From the NCBI GenBank assembly GCA_036346375.1, contig CM070503.1, positions 5,890,001-5,954,000 of the forward strand: a stretch of 64,000 bases of DNA, given 5' to 3'. This DNA is from Guadua angustifolia. Its lineage: Eukaryota; Streptophyta; Magnoliopsida; Poales; Poaceae. Both the position numbers and the translations under genes were made by a program. The notes under the pieces were generated by a model that saw only the letters and a list, made by a program, of their open reading frames with translations, did not search any database and was not told the DNA's origin. This document shows, piece by piece, positions 24,544 through 37,047 of this stretch; positions within the stretch are counted from its first letter, which is position 1, and each line of letters begins with the position of its first letter.

Positions 24544-25653
24544 GTTTGATGTGGCGCGCACCGGTGCTGTGTGTGACGTCCGTGGAGCTAACCAAACTTT
24601 AATTCGAATTGGGCTCGAGTGTGATCGTGTGTTGTATCATGGTTCTGATTTTCGAATAAGTAACTGTTGGTAATGATCTTTAGTTAAAACAGAAAATCCG
24701 AAAATCAAGAAAGAAAACATGAAATTAGAGGCTAGGTCCACCTCTAACGCGCTCTGATCGGGAGCTTCTAAAAATGTTTAGTTTTGGTCCTGATAACCAA
24801 CATCGCACATTTAAAAGGAGGAGACTGGCACTCAAGTACTTGTCTTTTGATCTTGAGCTTAGCCATCCATCTAAAACCCCTTCGATCAAGGGTTTGGTGC
24901 AAGGTTGTCGAAGAACAGAACCATCACCGTGAAGATCATGGTGCCCTCCTTCTTTTCTTCATCGCACATGAGGCCAACCGTGGATCTACGTTGCCACTCT
25001 TTACCAACATCAACCGATCAAATCATAATGGCTACATCCTCATCTCTGGGTTAGTAACTAATGACTCTATTTCTATATTATGGTTTTGGTGATCATGACT
25101 TAGGCTAGCTATGGTGTTCATTAGATCTAACAGTAACATGTATGCACTTTTTGTTGTGTCTCTTCTAGTAGAGTATCTTATATGGAAAATTTCTTCCTTT
25201 TTACTTAAGAGAAAAACTAGCTAACAATGTACTGATTGAATGGTATAGCTTCGTTATCTCTCTCCTCTCTCTTACTCCCTACCAGAGCACCATGAGAACG
25301 ACAGTGGAGCCGTGGAGGTCTGTTGATGGGAATGTCACTGTTGCTTCCGAGAGGTTCATCACCCCTTGTCAAGTTGTAGAGGGAGGTCGAGCAGGCTATG
25401 GCCCGACAATGGGCGGCGATAGAGGGTGGTGGGTGACGTCGGACGGTGGCACAGTGAAACGGCGCCAAGGTAAATATTAGGTTGGGTGGGTGGGGGCGCG
25501 AGGTCACCGTCGCCCAACGGTGGCGAGAGAGAGAGGAGGAGAGCGAAGCTGCAGCTGACATCGAAGAAGAAGCGAGGAGAGTGGTGGACATGGAGTAGAG
25601 AGAGAGAGGAGGGCGTTAGCCGGGGAGAAGAGAGAGAGAAGGACAGCGACTAA
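24544..25653. other. Intergenic, no gene recognised
   Basis: Short frames only, with purine-rich 'agagagag' tracts at 25524-25640. Confidence 0.45.
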
Positions 25654-25908
25654 GACTATCTCCAGTAATTTCCCTTCATTGCTTTCTCTTCTCTCATTCC
25701 CTTCCCCATATTCATTCCTTTCATTCTTATCATCTCCAGCAGCATCCCCTCAAAGGGTTTTATATAGGGATTGGAGAGAGAATCCTTTTCTGAAGAGATT
25801 CTCACTCCAAATCCCTTCCAAAGGGAATCGTGAAGGGAATTCGTTGGACTGCTTGGGATCTGTTTGTGAAGAGATTTGGAAGCTGAAGGGATACCGCTGG
25901 AGATAGTC
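25654..25908. mobile_element. PIF/Harbinger (Tourist-type) MITE with TAA TSD
   Basis: Perfect 12-bp terminal inverted repeat 'gactatctccag' / 'ctggagatagtc', flanked by the 3-bp target duplication 'taa' (25651-25653 and 25909-25911). 255 bp, non-coding. Confidence 0.88.
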
Positions 25909-26057
25909 TAACACCAGAGAATAAAACTTTTGCAGACTTAGGCTTGTATTGGCTGAACCAATTTGGTTCAGGAAGCTGGAAAGCCCAGCACCGACGAAGA
26001 AATATCCAGGTTGGGCACGATGAGTTAATTGTATAAGAGCCTAGTTCTAAAGTAATT

Positions 26058-26220
26058 CATGGCCTGTTTGGCATCGTTGGGAAATGGAAATGAGCAGGGG
26101 TATTAAGTGAGACTTCATTTCCTTCTCCAATTCCCACCAACCAATCAAAGAATTTTATAACCCACCTCTCTCAATTCACATTCCCTCCCATTAATTTCCT
26201 CCAACCAAACGAGCTGTCAG
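26058..26220. mobile_element. Probable MITE with 'ggcctgtttggc' end
   Basis: Left end 'ggcctgtttggcatc' and right end 'ccaaccaaacgagctgtc' are weakly inverted, with 'ggaaatg...catttcc' inside. Termini are approximate and no TSD was fixed. Confidence 0.4.
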
Positions 26221-26876
26221 GCAAGGACACATCGGGCGTGTCAAATTTTGCTCCAGTCTTCCAAAAAGAGAATTTTTATTGTGCACTACTATGGTAGTAT
26301 ATAACGGTAGTAGAAATTAAATCTGACCGTAGATTTGTCGAGGGTGTTTTGGTCTTTGGCTTGGGGTCGGAGCGATCTTGAATGCCATTTTGCTCAATTA
26401 CCATTATACCTCCACGAGACACGGGGTTGGGTCTTTGGCTCGAAAAATTATTTACCATTATACCCCTCAACGGGTTATACTACATATACTATACATGGTA
26501 GTATAGTCAAATCTAATCTAATCTCAACCTTTGGATCTAAAGAAATGGACGGCCCATATTCATTCTTGTGTATTGTAAAAGAGCTCTCCAAAAAAGGTCA
26601 ATCCCAAGACAACAGTAATATATACTACCCATGTATCTGTGCGTTACAACACAAAGACAATTTATGATAAAAAGTTTATTTGTAAAGAGTACTAAGAGTG
26701 ATAAAGATTGGTAATTAAAGAGTAATCGTAAATATGGATAATTTTAATAAAATGGCGCAAGTGCTTTGTGTAGTAGAGAGAAAAAAAAAAGTCTAGAACC
26801 TTCCTGGCTGCGCAAGCCCTCAGGGAAGGAGCCCGGGACTGGAGGGACTGGATTCTCCAAGAGCCGGACCCTCTCA

Positions 26877-28801
26877 ATGTGGTGGGAGTGGGAGGAAGGC
26901 GAAGGGGCGGCGCGGCCGCGGGAGCAAGCCCCCGTCGATTTCGACTTCATCTCCCTTCTCTCCAAGCCCAAGGTGAAATCAAACCCCCACCCCTGCTCCC
27001 TCCGTTCGCCGCGTTTTTTTTTTTTTTGGATTTCGACAGGTGGTTGGGTTTTACTTTTTTATGGTAGAGGACTAGAGGTAGATCGTGTAAATGGAATGCT
27101 GTTGCCGGCAGGCAATTGAGTTCCCTTTTCCCCTTATTCGTGCTTCGAATTTCTTTTGGGTAGAATTCCCGTCTCGCACTTACGGGCCAATTTGCGCATG
27201 CAGGATTACTTCAAGATATTGGAAGTTGATTATGATGCGTCGGAGGAGACAATCAGGTCGAGCTATATCCGTCTTGCACTGGTCAGTGTTTGCAGCTCCA
27301 ACACGCTAGACTATCTGATTCCCATTCTTGAAGTGTGTAGTTTGATGCTGCTATGCAAATGTTTACCTGAAGCCGCATTTATCCTATTAATCATCTCAAT
27401 AAGGAAATTGGGCCTAGGAATTCTACTTAGTTTGCTGCTCCTGCAACTGCTTCTGTATTTCTCTTTAGCACAATTCTACTTAGTTTGATGCCTTGATGGT
27501 AGTGACTGATGTTTTTTCCCCGCCTTTTCCTGTAGAAATGGCACCCTGACAAGAAGCAGGTTGAGGAAAATGCAAATTCCAAATTTCAGGAGATTAATGA
27601 AGCATACCAAGGCGGTCCTGCTTAATTGATCAGCATGCATCTATGTTAGATGAAAAAAAAACATTGCATACGCTGACTACCATGTGTGGCTCGCATGATG
27701 TATGCTTGGTTTTTCACATGGCTGCAAGCAACATCTTTAGCTAAATACTTAGGTTTAGCCATGTTTTTGACTGCATCTAAAACCTTGAAATTCGTGAAGA
27801 ACATAGCAAATTGGATATTAATGCACACATATTTACCTACATATAATCTTAAACATTACGTCTGACTAAATGGTGCCTTACACATGGAACAATTCATTCT
27901 GTCCCTGTCCAAGATGCTGCTAAACTACTCTGAATTTTGCAGTACCTTGTGGAGTTTAAATACAAGTAATGGTTGTCAAAAGACTAAGAATACACCCTAG
28001 TACTTTGTCTGATTAATCAGCTATGAGGTGGAGCTCGAGATGTGTGGAATTTGTTGAGGGACTGATGGTTCTGTGTTTTATTGTTTACGATGGCTTATGG
28101 GGACATCATGCAATGTTAAATGAAAATTGTTACGTTATCTTCAGTTAGAGATAGATCCCTGATGTCCTTGTTCAAGTAGCTTGGTAAATCTTTTGGGGAC
28201 TCATCTACATTCATCTAGGAAAAATCACTCATTGCTTTGTGGAAACAAGCTTGGATGATTGTTTATAAGCAGGCCATGAAATTCTGCACTTGGATCGTTG
28301 CTAAACAACTGTGAGAAACATGACCTGTACTTAAAGGACAGTCAGTAGCTCTAGCAAAAGCTGACTGTGATATCCTGATCACTGGGTTATATAATTATTT
28401 GCACTGACTGTCAGAATACGTCTTTAGATGTAGGTATTCTTTTTCTTTTTAAGGAATGCTCTTTTGCTATTCATGCTTTCGTATTCTTTATAGAACAATG
28501 AGACAAATCTTAAGGCAGGTTGCAGGTATGATACATCAGGTGGTTCCATTCATGTCATAATAACTCGTCTTTGACAGTTCTCAGTAATCCAGTAAAAAGG
28601 CAAGAGTATGACAAGAAGGGCATTCTATATGTTCAGGATCAGAATGTTGTGGTAAGTACCTACGCCCCACTCCCTATGTTATCTTGCACAAGACTGTTCT
28701 CTGATACATTTGATTTGTTGTCAACTATTTCAAGGATACCTGAACCGGCACAAGGGTTTAATTCTTACATGCAATGGCCTTGGCATGAGGAACTCAATAT
28801 G
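26877..28801 (+). CDS. Small J-domain (DnaJ-type) co-chaperone; 3' end unresolved
   Basis: Exons: 26877-26972, 27204-27281, 27536-27611, 28578-28651, 28735-28801. The start gives MWWEWEEGEG. The J domain begins in exon 2 ('DYFKILEVDYDASEETIRSS'); the HPD motif that stimulates Hsp70 ATPase is in exon 3 ('KWHPDKK'), followed by 'FQEINEAYQ' and 'VLSNPVKRQEYD'. Exon 5 encodes 'YLNRHKGLILTCNGLGM', a tail I associate with small plant J proteins such as AT5G16650. Two joins are abnormal. Exon 3 has no good GT donor: it reads CAAG|gcggtc, or CAAGGCG|gtcctg which adds one glycine. Exon 4 ends in phase 0, but the acceptor 'ttcaag|gatacc' puts exon 5 one base out of frame. The stop and last exon are not established (a possible exon starts near 29374). 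It is either a recent pseudogene or has an error or variant splice. Confidence 0.7.
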
Positions 28802-29859
28802 GTGAGCTTAATCAGGGGTACCAGAGTCTTCGTCCATCTGCCTGCAGTCTTAGATGATGTGTGTAATTGTAAAGTCCCATCTAATTCACGAAATGTAGTA
28901 CGGTCCTAGCATTTTTGGGGAGTAAAAATGACAACTTAAAGAGTTCATCCTACAACACAGATGATTTCTATTTGTTGATCAAGTGTTGTAGATTGTAAGA
29001 GGCAGAGAAGTTCTATGTTACATGTCGCCTCTCTCTGCAACGCACTGCTCCTAACTTACGAAATGTCGGCATCTATTCAACCCTTGTTAGCTTCTATTAA
29101 ACCTTTGTAGATTTCAAGAGGCAGAGAGGATTCTGAATGTCTTAGAATTTACGCATGGTGCTGAGTGCAGCTGAATGACAGAAAATACTTACTTGGTAAC
29201 GCATTGCTCCTTACCCGCCAAAACTTTTATAGAAGGTTTGGGTACATTTTGTGTAGTTATAACCTCAGCATTGTGGTATTTACCTTATCCGTTGCAAGGT
29301 TATAGTACGTTTTGTATTGCCCATGAAGCAATTTCTACAAATATGTTTTACACTTATCTGTGATGTAATTACAGCTGTGGCGACTTGCCAGAAATCCAGA
29401 GGATACAAATATAACATAGTTTGTAATCACTTGTTCAATCTATGTCTTGTATGACGTACTTCGATGAGTGATTGGGAAGGAAAACATTAGATGATTGTTG
29501 CGGACACTGTTTGTGCCCGCATGTAGAACACGGATGGAAGGTTACTGAGCTGCAGGAAATACAACTGATATCTGTTCAGCCAAACCGTTTGACATGTCAT
29601 GTTTCAAAGGTACCAAACTACAAATTTTGACGCTTTTATTCTGGAACATAAACATCGGATCAAGTAAAAAATCAACCAGAAAAGTTTGAGCAAGCACATT
29701 AGCAGTAAAACTTTAGATGTCTGATCACAGTTGACGAGTGGAAACTTGGCTTACATATACAACTTTTTTTTCCCTTTCAGTGATAGTTGAAGAAAAAAGG
29801 CCTAATAATAAGCTGGCTGTAAAGCCTAAACATATGCCAAAGGATCATTCGTCACCAGC
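28802..29859. other. Space between convergent genes
   Basis: Holds the unresolved 3' end of the J-domain gene and the 3' flank of the CURT1 gene. Nothing else recognised. Confidence 0.4.
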
Positions 29860-31675
29860 TCAAATAATTCTCCTTTTGAGATCTTCAAATTTCGCAAACA
29901 GTTCATCTCTGTTTTCCTGCATATAGTAAAAGCCGATATTACGGTCACAGTCACACAACAGGTGCGACTGACGCTGGCTTGTACGCTTGTAGGGAGTTGG
30001 CGACGTACCTTGAAGAGGAGGTACCGTGCTGTGAACCAAATCGAGTAGCCAAGTCCTACGAGTTCCAGCACTTTTGGAAGCTGCAATGAGTAGGTCAAGC
30101 GGTTTAGGGAGTAGGAAAAGTTGACTCTTTAGGTACATTAGATTTATCCAACAATGCCATAACTACATACCAGAGGAATGGAATCGATTGCAGAAATGAC
30201 TGAAGATAGAATCCATAGAACAACGAAAGCACCAGATCCGTACAGGGCATAGGTGGGTGTCACTTCGATGTCCAACTGAAATGGGCAAGCCCAAAATAAG
30301 TGTGAGAAACAAGATAGCAATCAAGAGCTCATCCAAAATACCAAAAACATTCAAGAACAACGGTGCATAGTATCCCTATGAAGTTCTATCAGAAAAGGAG
30401 ATTCTTTCTGTATGAAAACGAATACTGGAAACCTGATGAATAAGGCAAGACATGTACTCTCTCAAGCTCAGAGTAACATAAATAACCAACGCAATATGCT
30501 GATACATGATACGTGAAATAATATAGTCTCGATAGCAACAAAACTAACACATTTGTGTGGTATGGCATTTGATTCAGTTAATAATGTGTAACTTCATAAC
30601 AGGTTGGGCATTTGGAGGTCTGGATCTCTGCAAACCTTACACTAGGGTTTAACCATTTAGCTTACTGATTATCACATTTCGTACGTGAGCTTGTGAATAA
30701 GCTCAGCGTTACATATTGAGATCAATCGTAAGCTTGAACTGCCAAGCTGAGCCAAACAGTCAGCAAGATTGCATTTTTGGCCTGTTCATTCACCATTTTC
30801 CTGGATGTGGTATTCTTCTAGCCCACTCTTCTCAATCTGTCGACTATCTTGTACTATAACATGTTTGTCATTACTACCAGTACCAGAGTATATCATGCTC
30901 AGTCAAATGGAAATTGGGCCAATACCCCCAACCCACACACACACAACAAAACCACCGCGGAAGCATAATCCCACATATGGGTTATTTGCCGGTGTGTTCA
31001 TGGGAGCATTTGGAATTTGCCTAATTGGCCATTAAATGTGTGGGAATTGGTAGCCGATTCTGAACTCTCCCTACCTTTGCGAACGTAGGAGTTGAGAATT
31101 CCCATCCATTAATCCTCATTTCGACGAATAGTCCCTAATCTTTAAGGCTTGGCACACACCATTCCGCTAAACAGAATGGCACGCTCTCTCGAACGCAGAA
31201 CAACAAACAGGTAACGTGCAGCACGACGATACCTTGCTCAGTATGTCATCTATGCCGCCGTTCTCCTCGGACGCCTCCGACGACACTGGATCCGCTCCTA
31301 CTGTCGCCTCCACAGAGCCAACCTCCCCACTCTTCTCCTCCTTGGCCGCCGCTGCGGGCTTCTCCGTGATGAGGACGGTGGAGGCGGACACGGATGCGGG
31401 CTCCTCGAACGGCACCGGGTCAGGCGCGGCGGCACAGACGCAGCGCCAGCCTGGCGAAAACATCGCAACAGGAAAGACAGAGCCGTGAGGAGTGTGAACA
31501 AATCGCCAGCGAGCGAATGAACGAGCGACAAAGTGAGAGAAGCTCCGGGACCTCGAGTCGGGAGGCGGCGGCGGATGGGAACGGCGACGGAGGGAGGCGT
31601 GCGGCGGTGGAGGGAGGCGAAGGATAAGGCAGTGGTGGCGCGAGCGGACGCGGTGGTGGAGACGAAGAGCTCCAT
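29860..31675 (-). CDS. CURT1-family thylakoid membrane curvature protein, chloroplast
   Basis: Five exons, 5' to 3': 31675-31552, 31450-31233, 30275-30171, 30080-30009, 29916-29860; 576 nt, 191 aa, all GT-AG and in frame. The start MELFVSTTASARATTALSFA gives a typical Ser/Ala/Arg-rich transit peptide; cleavage is plausible near 'RCVCAAAP'. An acidic stretch follows, then 'LDIEVTPTYALYGSGAF' leading into membrane segment 1 (~residues 122-143). Segment 2 lies around 'LPKVLELVGLGYSIWF' and runs to 'RYLLF' (~150-172). The tail 'KENRDELFAKFEDLKRR' is amphipathic. CURT1 proteins oligomerise at grana margins and bend thylakoid membranes. The tail and 'PKVLELVGLGY' are diagnostic of the family; I am not sure which subtype (A-D) this is. 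Confidence 0.9.
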
Positions 31676-31907
31676 TTTTTCTCTCTCTCTCTCGTGGCCT
31701 TCCTGTGGAGGCCGACCTGGTTGGGCTTTGAGGTTTTCGTGAGCTGCGAGGAGGATGAGGGGTGGTGGCTTGTTTCATTTCTGTTCCTGCATTTGCCGCG
31801 GGACACGTGGCGCTTTATCTTGTCTGGTTTGGGGCGTACATGTACGAGGTTGTTTTAAAGGAAAATCATCCGTATATTTAATTGTTTAAATAGAGTTATT
31901 TTATTCT

Positions 31908-32288
31908 TAGAGATAGCAACGGGCTCTCATTCTCCACTTCTCTGCGAGAAATTTCTCTATTAGGGTACGAGGACGGGCTAACTCTCCTCCCCGTCAGGGG
32001 TCCGCAAAATTAAATATCCTATGTAATGTTGTTGTCTTGCTGCTGTTGGTGATAGTCTGATTAATAATGGATTAATAGTAAATAAACTGTTATTTAGCGC
32101 ATTCTCATATTGATGGATGATGGATTAATGTGGTGTAGTGTACCGGAGATGCACCATTCTCATATTCATTATTGCTGGTTTTAGCAAACATTTTATCGGG
32201 GATGGGGAACCCGTCGGGTCCCCGTTACCCGCGACGGGGACGGGGATGAGGTGGCAATCCCGGTGGGCTAGCCCCGTTACCATCTCTA
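31908..32288. mobile_element. hAT-like MITE
   Basis: Left end 'tagagatagcaacggg' and right end 'ccccgttaccatctcta' are inverted copies with few mismatches. Flanking 8-mers 'tttattct' (31900) and 'ctcattct' (32289) agree at 6 of 8. GC-rich subterminal 'ggggatgggg' and 'cccgcgacggggacgggg' words lie at the right side. Non-coding. Confidence 0.65.
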
Positions 32289-32757
32289 CTCATTCTGAAA
32301 AGTAGGATATAAATTTATTAAATATTCTTTATAGATGATAAATCATTCTATGCATCTAAAACAATGAAATTAAATAGTGCTTTTGCATCATCTAGCTAGA
32401 TCTCCTTTATATTTTCTTTCGTTTTCTTTTTTGAGTTTATACTGTGCAATCTAACGAGCTTACAGTTGCTCTACAAAATACAATTCCGCATATAAAACTT
32501 CGTCTGCTAAAATACAAAGAAATGAATAGTAGCCGTAGTACAGGTGGAGCATATTGGTTTCTGTCCCTCCGTTTATAACGACTTGTCTGGCTAGTTCCAC
32601 ACCGGGAATTTTCCTAAATCGATAAAAATATGTTTCATTTGTGATCCGTTGCCTTCTTTGCCTAACAAATTAACGCATCCTATTTTGTAAATAAAAAACT
32701 CGGATATTTTCTTGTTTTTTTAGAGGAGTCTTTGGTGGTTTCTGCATTGCCTTTTTA

Positions 32758-33545
32758 GGGCCTGTTTAGTAGAGTTCTAGATTTCAGCTTCTTCTGAAAT
32801 TTGAAACTTGTAAGTTAAAATAAAGTGAATTAAGTTTATATTTTTGGTCTAAAATGTAAACAAAATGATCTATTTAAATACTCTTAATGTACTTATAGCT
32901 TCAGCTTCATGAATCTGATGAAGTTAAAATTTTTAACTTTGGCCTCCAGAGATTCAGTCTGCTCCTCTCAGATCTAAAAAATTAAATCCCGGCTCACAGC
33001 CCATGAATGTAGTTACACGGTGCCGTCCAAAATGGCACCTGCCCAGTGGCCTCCAGAGCCTCTTGATTTGGAGCTCATTTGGGCCCCAGTCTGCTCCTCT
33101 CAGTGTAACTGGGCTACCAGAACAATTGAGCCCACAAATCACCGGCTCACAGCCCATGGCTGTAGTTGTAAACTTTGTAAAATTTGTGTAAATTTCATAT
33201 GATGTCCAAATTATATGAAACAAATTTTATAATTCATCTAAAATTGTAAGCTGCTTGGACGGTGCCGTCCAAAATGGCAAATTACAACCTCTGCAAACAA
33301 CCAAGTTTCTATCAAATATATAAATAAAACAACAAGTCTAAGTTTAGAATAGCTTTTGATTATGTAGATTCTAAATTCTTCAAAAATTAGGTGGATGATA
33401 GCTTCTAATTCTTCTAAAGAAGTTTCTTTACAAGCTTCTCCCATAATTAAAAGCAATTGTATACAAAATCAGAATCTATCACCCACCCGATTCTTGAAAA
33501 ATCCATAATTTAAACAATCAAAAACTGTTCCAAACTGGACCCAAG
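32758..33545. repeat. Composite MITE remnant with internal duplications
   Basis: It opens with 'gggcctgtttagtagagttc', the same terminal family as 49373 and 34508. Inside, 'cagtctgctcctctcag' and 'ccggctcacagcccatg' each occur twice (about 32955-33004 and 33093-33164), and 'acggtgccgtccaaaatggc' occurs at about 33017 and 33260. This suggests nested insertion of a small GC-rich element. Confidence 0.45.
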
Positions 33546-34128
33546 TTCAGCGAGCAAAATGCTCTAAAAAAAAGGTTCAGTTTGTGGGAATGGAATAACA
33601 GCAGTAAGGCAGATGGCTATTCCTGTAGTGAGTAGACCACTACAGGACCGAGATGTGATTCTATGTATTATACTCGCTGTATAAGTTATAAAATAAAAAA
33701 ATAAATAACTATTATCAATATTTTGTTCATACTTTAATATAATTTTAAAATATTGATACGTTCAAGAACCAGCCGGGCACACCATTACCGCGATCGGCCT
33801 GCCACGGCGTGGGCAGTTAAAATTTCTTTACTCGCCTCCCGAGGTAGTCTACTTGACCCGATCGATCGCAGCGCATCTCACCACCCAAGAACAACTATAC
33901 ACGCACCTGACACATACTCACATGAATATATACGTACTGTAGATTATACTTAACCGAGCATGTGTTATGGTTCAAGTTTTTGCCAGCATGTTAATAGTAT
34001 CTTCGTCCTACTTACGTGCAGATACAAACACCCGGCCAATGTACCACCCCGCCAATGGACCGCGTATGTACGCGTTGCAGCATCTGCATCGCTGTCGCTG
34101 TGTATACATGGAGCAGTTTTTTCTTAGG

Positions 34129-34380
34129 GAAGAATTAACGCTCAGACGTCCGATACTGTTTATTCCATTAGACGTCTCTTGCAACATTTTTTTAACACTT
34201 TAAACATTTTTTCGACGATGCAATATTTTTTTCAACGCTTGCAATATCCGTTTATTGTGCCGCATTTCACTGTTTGTCGAAGAAAAATGTTGCACGCGTT
34301 GACAAAAAATGTTACACATGTAGAACAAAAATGTTGCAATGCGTCCGAAAAATTCAGACGTCCGAACTGTAGCAATTCCG
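34129..34380. repeat. 'atgttgcaa' repeat unit
   Basis: Many spaced copies of 'aaaatgttgcaa'-like words, bracketed by 'cagacgtccgatactg' (about 34141) and 'cagacgtccgaactgta' (about 34357). Similar 'gttgcaac' words occur at 47640-47760. Non-coding transposon-derived DNA. Confidence 0.5.
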
Positions 34381-34507
34381 TTTTTCTTACCGGATTTTAC
34401 CAGAAACGGACAAGGGGTAGATGGTTATACCATGTAGTATGTATGGTGGTATAGACATTAACTATTTCTAATATCTCTCTATATTATCCATAGACATATT
34501 TAAGAGG

Positions 34508-35325
34508 TGTTTGGGACAGTTCCAGCTCCACTAAAATCTATGGAGTTGGTGGAGTAAGATATTTCTAACTCTAGAAATTTATGGGGCTGGAGCTGTGGGT
34601 AGGGCTGGGCAAATAAACCGGAAACCGAAAACCGAAACCGTTAAAACCGGAACCGAAGCCGAAAAAACCGAAACCGAAGTATTCGGTTGTTGATTCGGTT
34701 AGCTGTATGAAATAACCGAACTTTTTCCGGTTAATTCGGTGTTTTAACCCTCGGTTAACCGAACTAACCGAACTTTAATAAAGAGACCCACCAAATCGGA
34801 GACATATTAAAAGCTCATCGTCTGTTTCCCATCGCCATAGATAGTCAGAGGCTCCTTCCTCAACGCCTGAAACTATAATTACACAAGGAGCATTTTAGTA
34901 TGAAACAAACAATTGGACTGTCCTTAAATTCAGGTGTTAAAAGAGGATGCTACAAACGGTAGCTACCTGAGCAACAAAGTTGCTAACGACACGGCCATCA
35001 TCATTGCCAAGTTCGGTTAATTCGGTTAAAACCGAAACCGAAATCGAACTATCGGTTAACCGAATTGTCGATTACCAAAATTTTCAAACATAGTTCGGTT
35101 TCAATTTTGAAATAACCGAATTTCCAAATAAACCGAAAACCAAAACCGATTTTTTCGGTTAAACCGAATGCCTAGGCCTAGCTGTGGGTACATTAAGAGT
35201 GTGCAGGTAGATCATCTTGTTTATATTTTAGACTAAAAATATAAACTTAATTTACTTTATTTTAGCCTATAAGTTTCAGATCTGAGTTGGAACTAGAATC
35301 TGGAGCTCTCCCAAACAGGATCTTA
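34508..35325. mobile_element. MITE interrupted by a hAT element
   Basis: The outer sequence starts 'gtgtttgggacagttccagc' and ends 'ggagctctcccaaacaggat', inverted to each other. The hAT element at 34600-35180 sits inside it, so the outer MITE is older. It is related to the MITE at 49373-49672 and to the half at 32758. Confidence 0.6.
34600..35180. mobile_element. Non-autonomous hAT with 'accgaa' subterminal arrays and perfect TSD
   Basis: Termini 'tagggctgggca' and (inverted) 'taggcctaggca' match 10 of 12. The perfect 8-bp target duplication 'gctgtggg' lies at 34592-34599 and 35181-35188. Both ends carry many copies of 'aaccgaa' / 'ttcggtt' in mostly inverted orientation, as expected for transposase-binding subterminal repeats. 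581 bp, non-coding. Confidence 0.88.
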
Positions 35326-35785
35326 AAGACAAATCATATAATGAATTGCTTATATAGTCGTCTATAATGACCTCTTATACAATTAATAGCCTGTCTATAC
35401 AATGTTACAAATAGTCTAAAGTCATAGAGTATATGAAACCGTCTACTTTTCTTTCTCCTCCTTCTCTCTTTTCTATATAACTTAAAATTCTACGTAACAT
35501 TAGCTTACAGCTAACTAACGTATACCACTATTGTCGAAATCTACACACAGAAATGAGGCTGGGGTGGGATGGGCCGGACGGCGCGGCGGATGCACTGAAA
35601 ACGGCGGCGGCGATGTTTTCACGGCCTGGTGTTGCGCATGCGTACACACATGCGGTTTTGGTTTTCGCGGCTTGCTCTTCGGATGCTACACGCAGTTCCT
35701 ACGCACCAATCAGCCATGCTGCTCTCTCCAACACCGTGCCGCGCTACGTGCGATGGATGAACCGATCGAGGAGCAGTGGTATTTA

Positions 35786-36111
35786 GGCTATTCCCAGTGT
35801 ATGGTAACATACCCATTTAATGCATACCACATAAGCATTTTTTGATGATGTGGCAAGAGAGTTAAGAGGGGAGAGAAGAAAGATGTATCTTGAGGAAGAT
35901 ACCACTTGAGCACGAAATCATAGACATTGAAACTTGAATCATCTAAGTGGCCCACAATTCATACTCTCATACACATTTAGCATTTAATTATCTTGTGGGG
36001 ACTAAAAAACAATCCATAATACCATGCATTGGGATAGTTGTATCTTCTATAATATCATATGGCATGGCAGCTTTGGATATTGTGACAAGATACAATGCAC
36101 TGGAAATAGCC
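35786..36111. mobile_element. PIF/Harbinger-type MITE with TTA TSD
   Basis: Ends 'ggctattcccagtg' and 'cactggaaatagcc' (13 of 14 inverted match), flanked by 'tta' at 35783-35785 and 36112-36114. 326 bp, non-coding. Confidence 0.87.
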
Positions 36112-36635
36112 TTAGCAACGCGATTGCCTACCGCCCGTAAGCAGAACAGGTTGGAAAAATTACAGAACAAAGAGTCATAATCTGGGCTAATTACTCACAA
36201 AATTAAAGATAGTTCAACCATGCATGCAGTAAGGCTGGCAAAAAAAACTCGCTATGACTCAAATTAAAACCGCTTTGATGTTAATGGGTTTAAAATTTAA
36301 ATAGTTCATTTCAAGTGAAAAAGTTTAATGATGTTTGGCTCGATAGTAACTCGTTAGCTCAAATTTGAAATAACCACTTAATTAATAAATAAAGCGATTT
36401 TATATCAAATTATGTAAATTTTGAAAGATGTTTGATAATACTACCTTTGTTCCTGAATACATGTCATTCTAGCTTTCAAATTTTGTTCCTAAATACACAT
36501 CATTCTAAAATTTTGAAATAACTATAACTGTTTTTTCCTTTGCATACCCATAACATTTATTATTCCTAGTGTTATTTATTACTGGGGATTAGAGTAACCT
36601 ACACCATCCAAGAGCAATAAGTAAGCTAATGAATA

Positions 36636-36917
36636 CTTTTTCCGTTCATTTTTATAAGACGTATTGTGACTTTAAACAAGAATTAAGGTTGCGTTGAAAT
36701 TGAGAAAAGTACGAGAGAAAATGACTTAGAAACCCCACTTAATTGTCTTGGAAGATGAAAGATATACTTTGAGTGGGTGGTAATAAATAAATGTATATGG
36801 TTGAGAGAGAATAAATAGGGATATAGAAGGAAAGATCTCATTAAATCTACATACAAGCCTTATATTTGTTAATAAGATCATTTAAAAAATAAACTTTATA
36901 AAAGTGAACAGAGGAAG
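36636..36917. mobile_element. Stowaway-like MITE with TA TSD
   Basis: Left end 'ctttttccgttcatttttat' and right end 'ataaaagtgaacagaggaag' are inverted copies with several mismatches. 'ta' flanks both sides (36634-36635, 36918-36919). Just upstream (36440-36520) is another Mariner/Stowaway-like half with 'gttcctgaatacat'. Confidence 0.65.
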
Positions 36918-37047
36918 TAAGAGTGATTGTGTTATTTCTTTACCTATCCTGATTAAAGTGCAAAACCCTAAAAAGTAACCGGTTCAGGAAGGGAGGAGTC
37001 GATAGCCAACCCTAGGAGTAAAGTGGCAGCACTACGTCGGCCAATAA

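Noticed and set aside
31167..31778. Continuous 203-codon minus-strand ORF overlapping CURT1 exons 1-2
   Set aside because: It reads through the 101-bp intron in the wrong frame for the transit peptide. The spliced model from 31675 gives a proper chloroplast N-terminus.
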